Position numbers and translations under genes: made by a program. The notes under the pieces are model-generated. The model worked only from the letters and a program-made list of their open reading frames with translations, had not been told where the DNA came from and searched no databases. Below, piece by piece: positions 49,846 through 59,783 of a stretch of 64,000 bases of DNA. The DNA comes from Fuerstiella sp. (GTDB lineage Bacteria; Planctomycetota; Planctomycetia; Planctomycetales; Planctomycetaceae): the NCBI GenBank assembly GCA_022447225.1, contig JAKVAZ010000006.1, forward strand, positions 620,001-684,000, written 5' to 3'. Each line of letters opens with the position of its first letter. The stretch's first letter is position 1.

Positions 49846-50586
49846 ATGAGAACACAGCCATCTGTAATCTTCGGAGCGGTGCTCATCTTACCACTGGTTG
49901 CCGGATGTGATGAACCGGCCCCAACTGTAAATTTCCCACCAGCTGCCGCACCTGCAAATGCCCAGCCGGTACCCCAACAGTCTGGTGTGTTTGATCCCTA
50001 CCATCTTGGGACATACGAATCCGCTCAGAAGGGACATCCTAACGCTCAGTTCCTGATCGGTTTTTGGTACACAATTGGCCAGGGAGGTGTACAAATAGAT
50101 GATGTCGAGGCACTGAAGTGGTACCGCCGTGCGGCCGATCAGGGACTTGCCAAAGCCCAGTTCACAGTTGGCCAGATGTACTCCTCGGGCGAGGGCGCCA
50201 CCAAAGATGAGGTTGAGGCACTCAAATGGTACCGCAGCGCAGCCGACCAGGGACATGCCCAGGCGCAATTCACGCTTGGTACGATGTACTCCTCGGGCGA
50301 GGGCGCCACCAAAGATGAGGTTGAGGCACTCAAATGGTACCGCAGCGCGGCCGAACAGGAACATGCCCAGGCGCAGTTAAATCTGGGTCTGATGTACTCC
50401 AAAGGCCAAGGAACTCCAGAGGATGCTGTGGAAGCCTACGCATGGTTGTGCCTCGCTGCCGCTCAACTTGAGGATGCGGTCAGTCACCGGGATCAGACAA
50501 AAGAAACCTTAACACCCGAACAGCTTGAGCAGGGTCAGCTGCGAGAGACCGAACTGCTTGAGCAGGTGGACAACCGGGAGCTCTAG
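49846..50586 (+). CDS. Sel1-repeat lipoprotein
   Basis: 246 residues. The signal peptide ends in the lipobox LVAGC (Cys at about 21), and a Pro-rich linker follows. Four Sel1-like 36-residue units follow: repeated AQFxxGxMYSxGEGAxKDEVEA and ALKWYRxAADQG patterns. A C-terminal helix (LEQGQLRETELLEQ) closes the protein. Sel1 repeats are helical protein-binding scaffolds. The middle two units share 65 identical consecutive DNA bases (50176-50240 and 50284-50348), evidence of recent duplication. ATG 49846 starts the signal; no partner is adjacent. Confidence 0.88.
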   Translation: MRTQPSVIFGAVLILPLVAGCDEPAPTVNFPPAAAPANAQPVPQQSGVFDPYHLGTYESAQKGHPNAQFLIGFWYTIGQGGVQIDDVEALKWYRRAADQGLAKAQFTVGQMYSSGEGATKDEVEALKWYRSAADQGHAQAQFTLGTMYSSGEGATKDEVEALKWYRSAAEQEHAQAQLNLGLMYSKGQGTPEDAVEAYAWLCLAAAQLEDAVSHRDQTKETLTPEQLEQGQLRETELLEQVDNREL

Positions 50587-51297
50587 TGAAATTTGGTTCT
50601 TTTCAAGCGAGGTCCACGATGAGTGCAAACCAAGCCAAATGACCTCACGCTTCGGCCCGCCACAGCTGACGACTCACTGAAGCAGCGGACCGCGTTAGCG
50701 GTGATTGCACAGACGGCAAGTATCGACCCGCAGCAGCCAGGCCCACGAGACTGAGCCGGTGGAGTAAACGATCTAACCATATTCCACAGCAGGCTGTTTT
50801 CTTGGCGGTGCCTTTCTGACGTTAACCTGCTCCCGATCGTCACACGACATCAACTTCCAACTTGAAGGCCAACCGGGCCCGGAAACGAAAAGTGTGTGGA
50901 CACGGTTGAGTCAGACCCGTGACCAATTGTCCCGAAGCGTTGTCATTCGGTTTACTGGTTTAGTCTGCGGAATCGCTTTTCCAAAACATCTCAGGTGCAA
51001 ACGTCAGCACGACACATTTTCCGTAAATCCTTTGCTCAAATGACTTAGGCACATAAAGGCTATTTTGTGCATTCATTCTTTGAGAATTAAGAACGAACTC
51101 CTTCCTGGCCCCCCCACTCCCTGAGTGCGAAAAAAAAACAAAGTCATTCAGCAAATCATCAGAGGACTGATCCATCCCGTCATATTTCATCCAACAGGTA
51201 AAAATGTTTGTTCGTAGTGTCCAAAGCACAGGGTAAGTTTCAGCTAATTGTTGAAACAGAAGCCAACTATGGTAGGCTTGCTGTAATAGAGTGGTCC
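50587..51297. other. 711-base gap, AT-richer towards its end
   Basis: The segment from about 50960 is AT-rich, with an A9 run near 51125. It carries an 89-codon minus-strand frame (50960-51229) that I cannot assign. A short plus-strand frame near 50620-50750 follows GAGG but is broken at codon 8. Neither is accepted as a gene. Confidence 0.35.
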
Positions 51298-51693
51298 ATG
51301 TTCGTGTGCATTACCAACAGCTTGTTTTCCAAACGACTCAGTCACCTGTCGGCGATCCTGAGTCTGGCTGTGGTTTTGTTCGGAACACCGGTTCATCTTC
51401 ATCTGGAAAGCGACTGCGAATCCTCCGCCTGCTCAACCGAAGCGGAAAATCCGTCTTCTCACTGTCGTTCCGGATGTAAACACTATACGCCGTCAGACAG
51501 GGATCATGACCACGGTCCACACGACAGCGGTCACTGTGCGGTCTGTTCGCTGCTCGCTCAAACTCCTGACGTGGTTGAGATTGTTGAGGTCGAAGCAACA
51601 GCTGACCTAACAGTGACAGACTCCATTGTCTCAGACCGAGTGGCTGAAGTTCTTGTTAAACAGCAACTGTCGCGCGGTCCCCCGACGACTTAG
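51298..51693 (+). CDS. Small exported Cys/His-rich protein (possible metal binder)
   Basis: About 131 residues. ATG 51298 gives a signal peptide (KRLSHLSAILSLAVVLFGTP) followed by HLHLESDCESSACSTEAE, a Cys/His stretch CKHYTPSDRDHDHGPHDSGH and the segment HCAVCSLLAQ, ending RGPP. A CxxC and many His residues suggest periplasmic metal binding. DUF2946-type small proteins near metal transporters have a similar HCxxC...RGPP form, but this is a weak match. It lies upstream of the MoxR/DUF58 operon that ends with a metal-type permease. Confidence 0.6.
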   Translation: MFVCITNSLFSKRLSHLSAILSLAVVLFGTPVHLHLESDCESSACSTEAENPSSHCRSGCKHYTPSDRDHDHGPHDSGHCAVCSLLAQTPDVVEIVEVEATADLTVTDSIVSDRVAEVLVKQQLSRGPPTT

Positions 51694-51821
51694 CGTCACG
51701 CTAAAAAATTGACGCACGACTCCGCACTTCCCATGCTGAGTTGTGATCTTGGTCGTTTTACTGCCGCGCTCCTGCTTTCCGCGATTGAAAATGGGTGGCG
51801 CGTCAGAGCTTTGAGGATTTC

Positions 51822-53039
51822 ATGTCAACTGACCCGTCTGTGTCAGTTGGACGCAAAAGTGTCGCCCTGCTTGAAAAGGCGGATTCCGCGTTATCGCGTG
51901 ATTTCTGCCCCTGGGCGAACAGGTACGTCTACTGGCTGAAAAATCCAGTCTCTGTGCTGGGGTTGGCGATTGTCGGATCGATGCTGTGCGGCATCTTTCT
52001 TAACCCATTCGTCTTCTTTCTCACAGGCCTGCTGTTACTCATCACTGCAATGGGTGTTGCCTTGCCGTGGATCGCGGTTAAAGGGATCCGCTGCAACGTC
52101 ATGTTTGACGTACCAAGAACGCGCGTCGGCCAACCTGTGATCGTACGTCTGGCGATTCAGAATCGCTGGCCGATGCCCGTTTGGGGGCTGTCACTGATCC
52201 GCGGATTCTCCAGCAATGCTTCCGTAGAGGGAGACGAAGGTGTCGCGCTGGCAAGAGTGCCCGGCTGGTCCACGGTTGAATACTCATGGTCATTCGAACC
52301 GCGCAAACGAGGTTTATATCCCAATGAAACAGCCATGGTGGAAACGGGCTTCCCGTTTGGCCTGTATCGTGCTCAAAAGGAAGCAGTCGTCGACGGAAAC
52401 ATCATAGTCTGGCCGGCCACCGTTCGACTGAAGGGCGTGCCCGATGCCAACGATGCTCAGCCGACAGAGGACGAGTTTTCCGATCGCCGAGTGGGAGACT
52501 TCGGAGATATAATGGGAACTCGTCCGTTCCGTGACGGTGACTCATTGCGTCGAGTCCACTGGGCTCAAACAGCGCGTCAACAATCCTTAATTGTCACCGA
52601 ACGCCAGGCACCGGCCGTGACATCCGTTCGAGTTGTGCTCGACCTCACGGACCACAGTCATCTGCACGCCAACAACCGTTTCGTTGAATCCTGTGTGACA
52701 GCAGCCGCAAGTGTTTGTGAGTCTCTGCATCTGCAGCATGCGCGAGTGGAACTGTCCATTGGTTCCGAATTGTCGGCTGCCGGCAATTCGTCGTCGAGTT
52801 TCAGTCGGGTGATGGACAAACTCGCCACAGCAGCGACATGTAATGATTCACCTCAGCATCCTTCACGTCGAACGGGATTCGAGATTCGGGTCACGACGGA
52901 ACAGGGCACGTTAGCCGACCATCCCCATCAAATCGTGGTTGGAACGAACCATCCTGCCGCGTGGATCGCGATTAATGACGAGGAAGAACTCGGCAGTCAT
53001 CTTCCTGAACGATGGCGGAGAGTTTGCCATGTCTCCTGA
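51822..53039 (+). CDS. DUF58-domain protein (MoxR-system partner)
   Basis: About 405 residues. Two membrane helices at about 45-95 (VLGLAIVGSMLCGIFLNPFV; LLLLITAMGVALPW) precede the extracytoplasmic-like domain, then the DUF58 core with GTRPFRDGDSLRRVHWAQTA and SLIVTERQAP. These correspond to the R-x-Y/F-x-x-G-D-S-x-R-x-I-x-W motif of the family. DUF58 proteins carry a VWA-like fold and are coupled to MoxR ATPases in envelope or complex assembly. ATG 51822 follows TGAGGA by a good distance. The stop overlaps the start of the transglutaminase gene by 11 bases. Confidence 0.88.
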   Translation: MSTDPSVSVGRKSVALLEKADSALSRDFCPWANRYVYWLKNPVSVLGLAIVGSMLCGIFLNPFVFFLTGLLLLITAMGVALPWIAVKGIRCNVMFDVPRTRVGQPVIVRLAIQNRWPMPVWGLSLIRGFSSNASVEGDEGVALARVPGWSTVEYSWSFEPRKRGLYPNETAMVETGFPFGLYRAQKEAVVDGNIIVWPATVRLKGVPDANDAQPTEDEFSDRRVGDFGDIMGTRPFRDGDSLRRVHWAQTARQQSLIVTERQAPAVTSVRVVLDLTDHSHLHANNRFVESCVTAAASVCESLHLQHARVELSIGSELSAAGNSSSSFSRVMDKLATAATCNDSPQHPSRRTGFEIRVTTEQGTLADHPHQIVVGTNHPAAWIAINDEEELGSHLPERWRRVCHVS

Positions 53040-55449
53040 GGTTGTATCCCGAAGACTGTCACGATCTGAACGCGTTTTGCAAAGAACCGGCAGCGGTCCG
53101 CAAGCAAGCGAGATCACGGCAAGTCTTCGACTTCACGTGATCTGCGTTGTGCTGTCTCTGCTGGCCGCATTTATTTTCACGCTGACCGAACACGACGATC
53201 ACCGTCACACATTATGGTGTATTTTTGAAATCACCATCCAGACGCTGCTGGTCATCACAACCACGATCTATTTCCGGCGCAGAATCACACTGCTGAAAAA
53301 AAATTCTGTCGTCGTGCCAATTCTGGTCATGGTGGCGAGTCTCAGTCTGATCTGCGAGCCGATTCAGCGGCTGTTTTTTGACACCGGACACGCCTTCGAA
53401 ATCCTGGTGATGCACAGTCAGTGCAACCTGATGCTGGCCCTTGCTGTTTGTGGATTTCGTCTGCAGTTTCAGCGACTGGCGGTCCTGATTGCCGTGTTTA
53501 TGACCATTTTCTGTTACACGATTTCTGACGCAGCAGGGCTTCTTCCGCTGACAGTTCTGTTTGCCGTTGTAGCAGTCACCTGGCTGGTCGCTGCATGGTG
53601 GGAAACAGTCGACCGTCGCATCGTCTCCCCGGATCAGGGACGTCTCCCGAAAACGTGGCTGGTAACCGGCGCAATGTTACCTCTGCTGACGATGCTTGCC
53701 GCCGGTGGGTTCGGGGCAAATTCCGTTACAACAGCACTGGAAGGATTTATGCCCAGCTCGGGAGGCACGGGAAACTACGATCCGTTTTCCCGCGGCGGGG
53801 TCAACGACGGTGATGCTCTGATCGCCGGCAACAAGAACATCAAAAGTTTTGCCCCGATTGAAGATGCACCGTTTGTGGACAGTGTCAAGCCTTCACTGTA
53901 CGACGTATTAGACGACCAGTTTGATGGTCCCGCTAAAAAGATCAAAAACCAACAGCGGGCCATCGCTCTACCTCCGGAGATGATGAAACATATTCACCGG
54001 AAAATGGCAGAGGCTCGTCAGGCCGGTCGGGAATTTTCTCTGCTGCGGAGCGAAAAGCAGGCGAACGATGATCCCATCGGTGATCTAAAAACTCACGCAT
54101 TGTTCTACGTCGCCGGTCGAACACCTGTGCATCTGAGAATGGAAGTTTACGATTTGTTTGATGGAGTGGAATGGGCCCCCTACGACACCGATCAGGTCGA
54201 CGGCCTGCAGATGACAGAAATGGACGACCGATTCTGGCTGGGGATCCCTCAGAGTGGAAAAGGTTTTGAGTTGTTTTCCGGAACTGCCACGCACAGCATC
54301 AAGAACGCGAACCTTGACGGGAACACAGTCCCAACCCCTCCCCATCCGGTCGGTGTCAGTATTGATGAAGTCAATCGTTCTGACATGTACGTTGTCAGGG
54401 AAAACGGCATTGTGTCCCTGAACCGTAATTCTGTTCCGGCAATGACGTCCATTAATTTTGTATCACGTTGTGTGGACCGTAAAGAAATCGAAGCCAGTGA
54501 TTGGATTTCCATAACACGCCACAACAGCGTTAGAACCGTAAATGAATTGTCTGTTTCGCTTCCTTACGTTGATAAAATCGAATCGATCCGCAGACTGGCG
54601 GTCCAACTTACAGATAAGTTACCGCGCGGCTGGACACAAATCGCAGAGGTCGAGAGATACCTGCGACAGAACTACAAGATTCACCGGGACACAAAAGCAA
54701 CCGATCAAACCGCCCCGATCAATGAGTTTCTGTTTCAAACTCGCCGTGGTCCCGAATACCTGTTCGCCAGTTCTGCTGTCGTGATGCTCAGAACGCTCGG
54801 TTACCAAGCCCGCCTGGTCAGTGGTTTCTATGCCCGTCCGGATCGCTACGACAGCAAAAAACGCCACACACCGGTGTACGCAGAAGACGCTCACTTCTGG
54901 TGTGAAGTCTCTCTGGGAGCGGACTTGTGGCTGACGATCGAACCGTCGCCTGGATACGGAATCCTGCAGCCACCCCTGGGACTGGCCGCCAGATTGTGGA
55001 ATCTGTTAGTGACCGTTGGCCAACTCGCTGCGGATAATGTCATACTGATTGTACTGCTGGCGGCGTTAACAGCAGGCGGCCTGTTCAACCGTCATAGAAT
55101 TCAGGACCGGCTTCTGACATGGCGGTGGCAAACTGCGTCTCGAAAGCAGCCACGTCGTCGAGCTCTCGAGTTAGCACAGCTTGTGGATCACCGACTTCGC
55201 CTTGTCGGCATGACCCGCAAAGCCGGAACAACACTAAGACGCTGGTCAGGTCAACCGGTTCTGGCACCCGTGCGGCAGAACCTGACGCGTCTTGTTGACC
55301 TGGCCGACGAGGCAAAATATCGTCGAAGCACTCGCTACAGCATTGATACAAAAGAGCTTGAAGATCTGGCCAGGCAATTGAGTTACACCGAACTAAGAAA
55401 AATCCTTAACCGCTCCGCTGCAAACTCTGATAAGAGCCACGCGGTCTAG
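53029..55449 (+). CDS. Membrane transglutaminase-like protein, catalytic Cys apparently replaced
   Basis: About 806 residues. Six or so N-terminal helices (about 40-230) are followed by an extracytoplasmic region with a transglutaminase-core domain near 560-645, then one more helix (VILIVLLAALTAGG) and a basic C-terminal tail. In the core, the expected G-x-C-x-x-F reads RRGPEYLFASS (P575, E576): there is no Cys. The His is kept (AHFWCEV, H622), and the usual DPT Asp reads IEPSPG (E638). This is the third partner of the MoxR/DUF58 module, normally a peptidase or transglutaminase acting on wall peptides. Here it may be non-catalytic. ATG 53029 overlaps the DUF58 stop. Confidence 0.8.
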   Translation: MSPEVVSRRLSRSERVLQRTGSGPQASEITASLRLHVICVVLSLLAAFIFTLTEHDDHRHTLWCIFEITIQTLLVITTTIYFRRRITLLKKNSVVVPILVMVASLSLICEPIQRLFFDTGHAFEILVMHSQCNLMLALAVCGFRLQFQRLAVLIAVFMTIFCYTISDAAGLLPLTVLFAVVAVTWLVAAWWETVDRRIVSPDQGRLPKTWLVTGAMLPLLTMLAAGGFGANSVTTALEGFMPSSGGTGNYDPFSRGGVNDGDALIAGNKNIKSFAPIEDAPFVDSVKPSLYDVLDDQFDGPAKKIKNQQRAIALPPEMMKHIHRKMAEARQAGREFSLLRSEKQANDDPIGDLKTHALFYVAGRTPVHLRMEVYDLFDGVEWAPYDTDQVDGLQMTEMDDRFWLGIPQSGKGFELFSGTATHSIKNANLDGNTVPTPPHPVGVSIDEVNRSDMYVVRENGIVSLNRNSVPAMTSINFVSRCVDRKEIEASDWISITRHNSVRTVNELSVSLPYVDKIESIRRLAVQLTDKLPRGWTQIAEVERYLRQNYKIHRDTKATDQTAPINEFLFQTRRGPEYLFASSAVVMLRTLGYQARLVSGFYARPDRYDSKKRHTPVYAEDAHFWCEVSLGADLWLTIEPSPGYGILQPPLGLAARLWNLLVTVGQLAADNVILIVLLAALTAGGLFNRHRIQDRLLTWRWQTASRKQPRRRALELAQLVDHRLRLVGMTRKAGTTLRRWSGQPVLAPVRQNLTRLVDLADEAKYRRSTRYSIDTKELEDLARQLSYTELRKILNRSAANSDKSHAV

Positions 55450-55470
55450 AACCAGGCAGACGACACGAAG

Positions 55471-56436
55471 ATGACGGCGAATCTCACAGAAAAACCACAA
55501 ACCGCCCCAAACCTGCAGACAGTCGAAGGTATACGCCAGCGACTGAACAGCTCACTGAAAGGCAAGGCCGATGTGATCGAAATGGTGCTGGTGTGTCTCC
55601 TTTCACGCGGACATCTGTTACTTGAAGACAAACCCGGCCTGGGTAAAACGACTTTGGCCAAAGCACTGGCAGAATCGATCGGAGGACATTTTGCCAGGGC
55701 TCAATGTACACCTGACCTGCTTCCCAGCGATATCACCGGGTTCAACATCTTTAACCAGAAGTCCCATGAGTTTGAGTTTCGTAAAGGGCCTGTGTTTGCC
55801 GAAATCCTGCTGGCGGATGAAATCAACCGGGCCACTCCGCGCACCCAGAGTGCATTACTGGAAGCGATGGCCGAACGTCAGGTCACAGTCGATACTCAGC
55901 GTTTTGATTTGAGCGATGAGTTCTTCGTAATCGCCACACAGAACCCGATTGATCAACATGGGACGTATCCGCTGCCTGAGGCGCAGCTCGACCGTTTCGC
56001 AATGAAACTCAGTGTGGGCTATCCGGCAACAGACGATGAGGTTCGTATGCTGCAGGAAGCCGTCTCGTCCGACCAAGACCGTGGAGTAGACAAGACTCCC
56101 TGCCTGGCCCCGGGACAGCTTCGGCAGCTTCAAAGGTGTGTCACCAGTATTGCGGTGACAACGACCGTGCAGGATTACCTTGTTCGGATTGCGACCGAAA
56201 CGCGTCGACACATGAGCATCGCTCTTGGCTTGAGTCCTCGAGGCCTTCTGACTCTGCAGCGAGCAGCTCAGGCCCGCGCATTTTTGTCCGGACGTGATTT
56301 TGTCACCCCGGATGATGTACTGGATGTCATCACCCCTGTTCTGAGTGTTCGTCTGGGACTGGAAATCCGCGAAGCACATCGTGTAACCCAGGAAGTTCTC
56401 GACGCAGTGACTGTTCCCACCTATTCCGAGAAATAA
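55471..56436 (+). CDS. MoxR-family AAA+ ATPase
   Basis: 321 residues. Walker A is EDKPGLGKT (Lys59), Walker B is ILLADEINRA (Asp/Glu 116-117), sensor IATQNPIDQHGTYPLPEAQ is typical of MoxR, and DRFAMKLSVGYP is the next box. MoxR ATPases act as chaperones that insert or activate DUF58/VWA proteins and metal centres. The gene is 21 bases after the transglutaminase-like gene and 5 bases before the His-rich lipoprotein. The usual order is MoxR first; here it is third. ATG 55471 is the only good start. Confidence 0.95.
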   Translation: MTANLTEKPQTAPNLQTVEGIRQRLNSSLKGKADVIEMVLVCLLSRGHLLLEDKPGLGKTTLAKALAESIGGHFARAQCTPDLLPSDITGFNIFNQKSHEFEFRKGPVFAEILLADEINRATPRTQSALLEAMAERQVTVDTQRFDLSDEFFVIATQNPIDQHGTYPLPEAQLDRFAMKLSVGYPATDDEVRMLQEAVSSDQDRGVDKTPCLAPGQLRQLQRCVTSIAVTTTVQDYLVRIATETRRHMSIALGLSPRGLLTLQRAAQARAFLSGRDFVTPDDVLDVITPVLSVRLGLEIREAHRVTQEVLDAVTVPTYSEK

Positions 56437-56441
56437 CAACC

Positions 56442-57086
56442 ATGCACAAATTATTCGTAGCAGCTAGCGTTTTGTCTGTGTTGCTCCCGTCCGGTTGCTC
56501 CGGTCCGGATGTTCCCGTAACCACAGATATGCATGAAGACTTCACTCATGATCATAAGCACCGACACGAGGACAATGATAATCATGAGCACGAACACGAA
56601 GACGACATTCAGGGTTCCCATTCTCACGGCCACTCCCACGGTCACCGACACGGCCAGCCGCTTCACGGCGGACGTATCGTCTCCATCGGACATACTCATC
56701 ACAAAGACGGATCAACTCACTTTCATGCTGAGGTCCTGCCTCTGACCGATAATACAATTCACTGTTTTCTGCAGACAGAAACCAAAGACGGAGAAACCGT
56801 CGACTACTGCATCAAGGAACCGGAAATCGAAGCCCTGCTAAGTATTAAGGGCATGGAATGGACCAGTCATAACCTTAATTTTATCGCAGTGAATGAAGGC
56901 GAGAGTGCCGAATTCGTCATGGAACTCCCGGAAAAACTCGCCAACGATTCTGAATTTTCTGTGGTCATCCCCAAAATCGAACTCGGTGGACAACGACAGA
57001 ACTTCGGCTTCAAGATCACCCGCGAATCGGTTGCTGAAGCTGAATCCACTGATGAATCCGTCTCGAAGGAGACACATAGTGAATGA
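56442..57086 (+). CDS. His-rich lipoprotein (probable metal sequestration)
   Basis: 214 residues. MHKLFVAASVLSVLLPSGCS is a lipoprotein leader with the lipobox PSGC. The next 50 residues are dense in His, Asp and Glu (HEHEHED, HGHSHGHRHG), a low-complexity metal-binding tract. The C-terminal 100 residues (FHAEVLPLTDNTIHCFL...) form an apparent beta-sandwich without a known active site. Its stop TGA (57084-57086) lies inside the next gene, whose GTG is at 57079, so the two are coupled. A periplasmic chaperone or sponge for Zn, Cu or Ni handled by the permease is inferred. Confidence 0.78.
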   Translation: MHKLFVAASVLSVLLPSGCSGPDVPVTTDMHEDFTHDHKHRHEDNDNHEHEHEDDIQGSHSHGHSHGHRHGQPLHGGRIVSIGHTHHKDGSTHFHAEVLPLTDNTIHCFLQTETKDGETVDYCIKEPEIEALLSIKGMEWTSHNLNFIAVNEGESAEFVMELPEKLANDSEFSVVIPKIELGGQRQNFGFKITRESVAEAESTDESVSKETHSE

Positions 57087-58716
57087 GATTCCACTGCTGG
57101 CAGACGGAGTCGGATATATCGGTTTTTTTTCCGACTTCAACACAACCTTCTGGAGTGGCGTTCTTCGAATCGCCTACGCCATGGTCGCCGCAGCGCCGTT
57201 TCTTATGGCAGGTGTGCTGGCGGCGGGGATTCTGCGAGGCATGGTGGGCACCGCACGAGTGCGGAAAATTCTGGGCGTGGGACACTGGAGTGGTCCGTTG
57301 CGTGCATGGGGCGTCGGTGTCCTGCTGCCAATTTGTTCGCTGGGCGCTTTACCTGTTGCCAGAGAATTGCGTCGAGCCGGTATTCCCAGTGGCACTGTGC
57401 TGAGCTTCGTACTGGTCGCCCCCGTTCTGAATCCCGTGTCGATTGTCTACGGGTTGAGTCATATTGAACCGGTCACCCTGATCTATTTTGCAATCGGTAC
57501 GTTTGTGGTTTCGACGGGCATTGGGATGGTCTGGAACTGGTGCGTCGCAGGTCAAAAGGATGTGACTCCGGACAATCCGGAACAGCCCCCGCGACACAGT
57601 CTGCACCGCGTCGCCGTTGTTGGCGACACTGCTGCCCGATCGTTGTTTGGCCCCACCATGTTTGATTACGGACTGGCGTTGCTGGCCGTTGGATTTCTGG
57701 GCGCGTTCCTGCCACACGGCATACTGCAGACGGGCATGACCAGAGACAACATTTTTGCACCTGTCATCATGGGACTGGTAGCAATTCCTGTCTACGTCAC
57801 GCCGACCGATGTCATGATGCACTTCGGGCATATCGTTCGCGACGGTTATTCGCTCGGCGCGGCTTTTGCCCTGATTGTATTGGGAGCCGGAGCCAATGTG
57901 GGAGTCGCAAACTGGCTGCGTCGTGACTATGGCTTTCGACCTCTGATGCTGTTTGTCGGGCTGCTGATCGGCTCAACACTGGTTATCGGATTCACGGCCG
58001 ACCGAACCATCGTTCACGGCAACGCGACCATGGAAGATCACACTCATGCCTTTGATTCTTTTACCCGAGTTTCCAAAATTTCATCTGATGAAGCGGGACT
58101 CACATGGGTCGTGAAGAAAGTTCGTGAATCGATTCAAAAGCACGAAACCGCAGGTATGGCCGAAGTTGTTGGTTTGTGCCTGCTGGGACTGATCTTCACT
58201 GCCGGACTGATATTGAGACTGACCGGTGATCGCTTCAGCGTTGAACACCTGCTGCAGCCGAGTGGCGATACCAATGAAAAGACCGCCCCGTCATGGGACC
58301 CAACCCTGACACCCAAACAACTGGTACTGATCAGTGCGGGAGGAGTGGTCATTCTGGCAGGCATCGGCCTGTACGTGTTCTACCCGGACCCCGAGACACT
58401 CATGGATGAGATGCGGATGATCCGGGTGGAAGCGTATGACGCAGTGCGCGCGGAAGACACAAACGAATTTCAGCGACGAATCGCCCAGTGGCGACGCCAG
58501 GCTGAAAAGCTTCCCACGAGCAACCTGATACGCGGACAAAGCGTGACAGACCGGATGCGGGAAAACCTGTCTGAGCTTCTGTACGGACTCGAGACACTGG
58601 AAGACCATATGGCCAGTCGTCGTTTTGACGATGCGAAGATGATGAAAACCTATATAGAACGACTGTTTCGCGAATGCTGTGATGAGTTTAATCAAGTCGC
58701 AGTAAAACCAAACTGA
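57079..58716 (+). CDS. Permease of the SO_0444/DUF318 family (metal or arsenic-type efflux)
   Basis: About 545 residues. GTG 57079 follows AAGGAG by 7 bases. Eight to ten helices include [15 protein letters not shown] and the paired family motif [21 protein letters not shown], where the Cys is conserved in DUF318/ArsP-type permeases. [13 protein letters not shown] and the second-half [14 protein letters not shown] (His/Met/Asp) follow. A C-terminal domain of about 160 residues after the last helices is helical and unusual for the family. It probably exports a toxic metal or methylated arsenical with the lipoprotein encoded just before it. The overlap of 8 bases shows coupling. Confidence 0.78.
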   Translation: MNEIPLLADGVGYIGFFSDFNTTFWSGVLRIAYAMVAAAPFLMAGVLAAGILRGMVGTARVRKILGVGHWSGPLRAWGVGVLLPICSLGALPVARELRRAGIPSGTVLSFVLVAPVLNPVSIVYGLSHIEPVTLIYFAIGTFVVSTGIGMVWNWCVAGQKDVTPDNPEQPPRHSLHRVAVVGDTAARSLFGPTMFDYGLALLAVGFLGAFLPHGILQTGMTRDNIFAPVIMGLVAIPVYVTPTDVMMHFGHIVRDGYSLGAAFALIVLGAGANVGVANWLRRDYGFRPLMLFVGLLIGSTLVIGFTADRTIVHGNATMEDHTHAFDSFTRVSKISSDEAGLTWVVKKVRESIQKHETAGMAEVVGLCLLGLIFTAGLILRLTGDRFSVEHLLQPSGDTNEKTAPSWDPTLTPKQLVLISAGGVVILAGIGLYVFYPDPETLMDEMRMIRVEAYDAVRAEDTNEFQRRIAQWRRQAEKLPTSNLIRGQSVTDRMRENLSELLYGLETLEDHMASRRFDDAKMMKTYIERLFRECCDEFNQVAVKPN

Positions 58717-58751
58717 CCCGGCCGACAGGCCCCTGCCCCCTGGAGAAAAAC

Positions 58752-59687
58752 ATGTCACATTCGATTCAGCGCCCTTTACGCGGTTTTACTATAATCGAAT
58801 TGTTGGTCGTGATATCCATCATCGCGATCCTGGTTGCTTTACTGCTTCCCGCGGTGCAGCAGTCCCGTGAAGCGGCACGCCGTTTAACGTGCAAAAACAA
58901 TCTGAAGCAGATTGCTCTGGCGATGCACAACTACGAGTCGGCTTCCGGCATCCTGCCACCTGGCTACATTCATAAATTCGGCCCTTCCGGTTCCCCTCAA
59001 GAACAGGCCAATCATGCGGGTCTGGCATGGGGAACAATGCTGCTGCCACAACTTGAACAAACAGCACTCTATGATCAGTTTAACGCGAAAATTCCCGTCT
59101 GGGACGTCGGCAATCTCAGTCCACGACAGACGCATCTTCCCGTATTCCTGTGCCCTTCCGATGTGTACTCCGCAAACACCTTCGTCGTGCGTGATGAAAC
59201 CAGCAGTCCTGTGGAACAATATGCCTCAGCCAGTTACGCAGCAAACTGGGGACCGTCTGATGCAACCGTCAATCTGGATGACACGCCATTGAACAGCCAG
59301 GGAGTGTTCTATCGAAACAGCAGCACTCGCGTTCGTGACATTGCCGACGGACTGTCTAACACGCTGGCAATTGGTGAGCGAACCAATGGTCCCATTCCCG
59401 GCGGTACCACCACTGGTGGTCACGCGGTCTTCGAAACAGCCTGGTCGGCGGCAGTGCGAGACGTAAATGATCCTGCCGATGACCATGGACATATGGTGCT
59501 GTTTGAAACCCAATTCCGACCGAATCAGCCGGGTGGTGACGACAAAGGACTCTCTGCGCCTCACAATGGAACGGCTCAGTTTGCTCTGTGTGACGGCTCG
59601 GTCCGGGGGATCAGCGAAAACATTGACGGAACGCTTTATAATGCCCTGGCAACTCGATCAGGAGGAGAAATCATTGGAGAGTTTTAA
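58752..59687 (+). CDS. DUF1559 protein with prepilin-type N-terminus
   Basis: 311 residues. [20 protein letters not shown] is a type IV prepilin/pseudopilin leader (cleavage G|F). Next come the DUF1559 hallmarks: [35 protein letters not shown] and the C-terminal [16 protein letters not shown]. Large paralogous sets occur in planctomycetes; export by a type II/IV-like system is assumed, role unknown. It starts 35 bases after the permease stop and may belong to the operon. ATG 58752 is clear. Confidence 0.93.
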   Translation: MSHSIQRPLRGFTIIELLVVISIIAILVALLLPAVQQSREAARRLTCKNNLKQIALAMHNYESASGILPPGYIHKFGPSGSPQEQANHAGLAWGTMLLPQLEQTALYDQFNAKIPVWDVGNLSPRQTHLPVFLCPSDVYSANTFVVRDETSSPVEQYASASYAANWGPSDATVNLDDTPLNSQGVFYRNSSTRVRDIADGLSNTLAIGERTNGPIPGGTTTGGHAVFETAWSAAVRDVNDPADDHGHMVLFETQFRPNQPGGDDKGLSAPHNGTAQFALCDGSVRGISENIDGTLYNALATRSGGEIIGEF

Positions 59688-59783
59688 CGCTCTTTTCCTT
59701 CGCTGGATTGAAAGAACGTGCGTCGGACAGCAACACCGGCCATGCACAGACGAGCGGCAGGTCTCGGTCTGGAATCATCCCTT

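Noticed and set aside
50960-51229. 89-codon minus-strand frame in the AT-rich gap
   Set aside because: Unrecognised composition, no ribosome site; may be a chance frame in AT-rich DNA.
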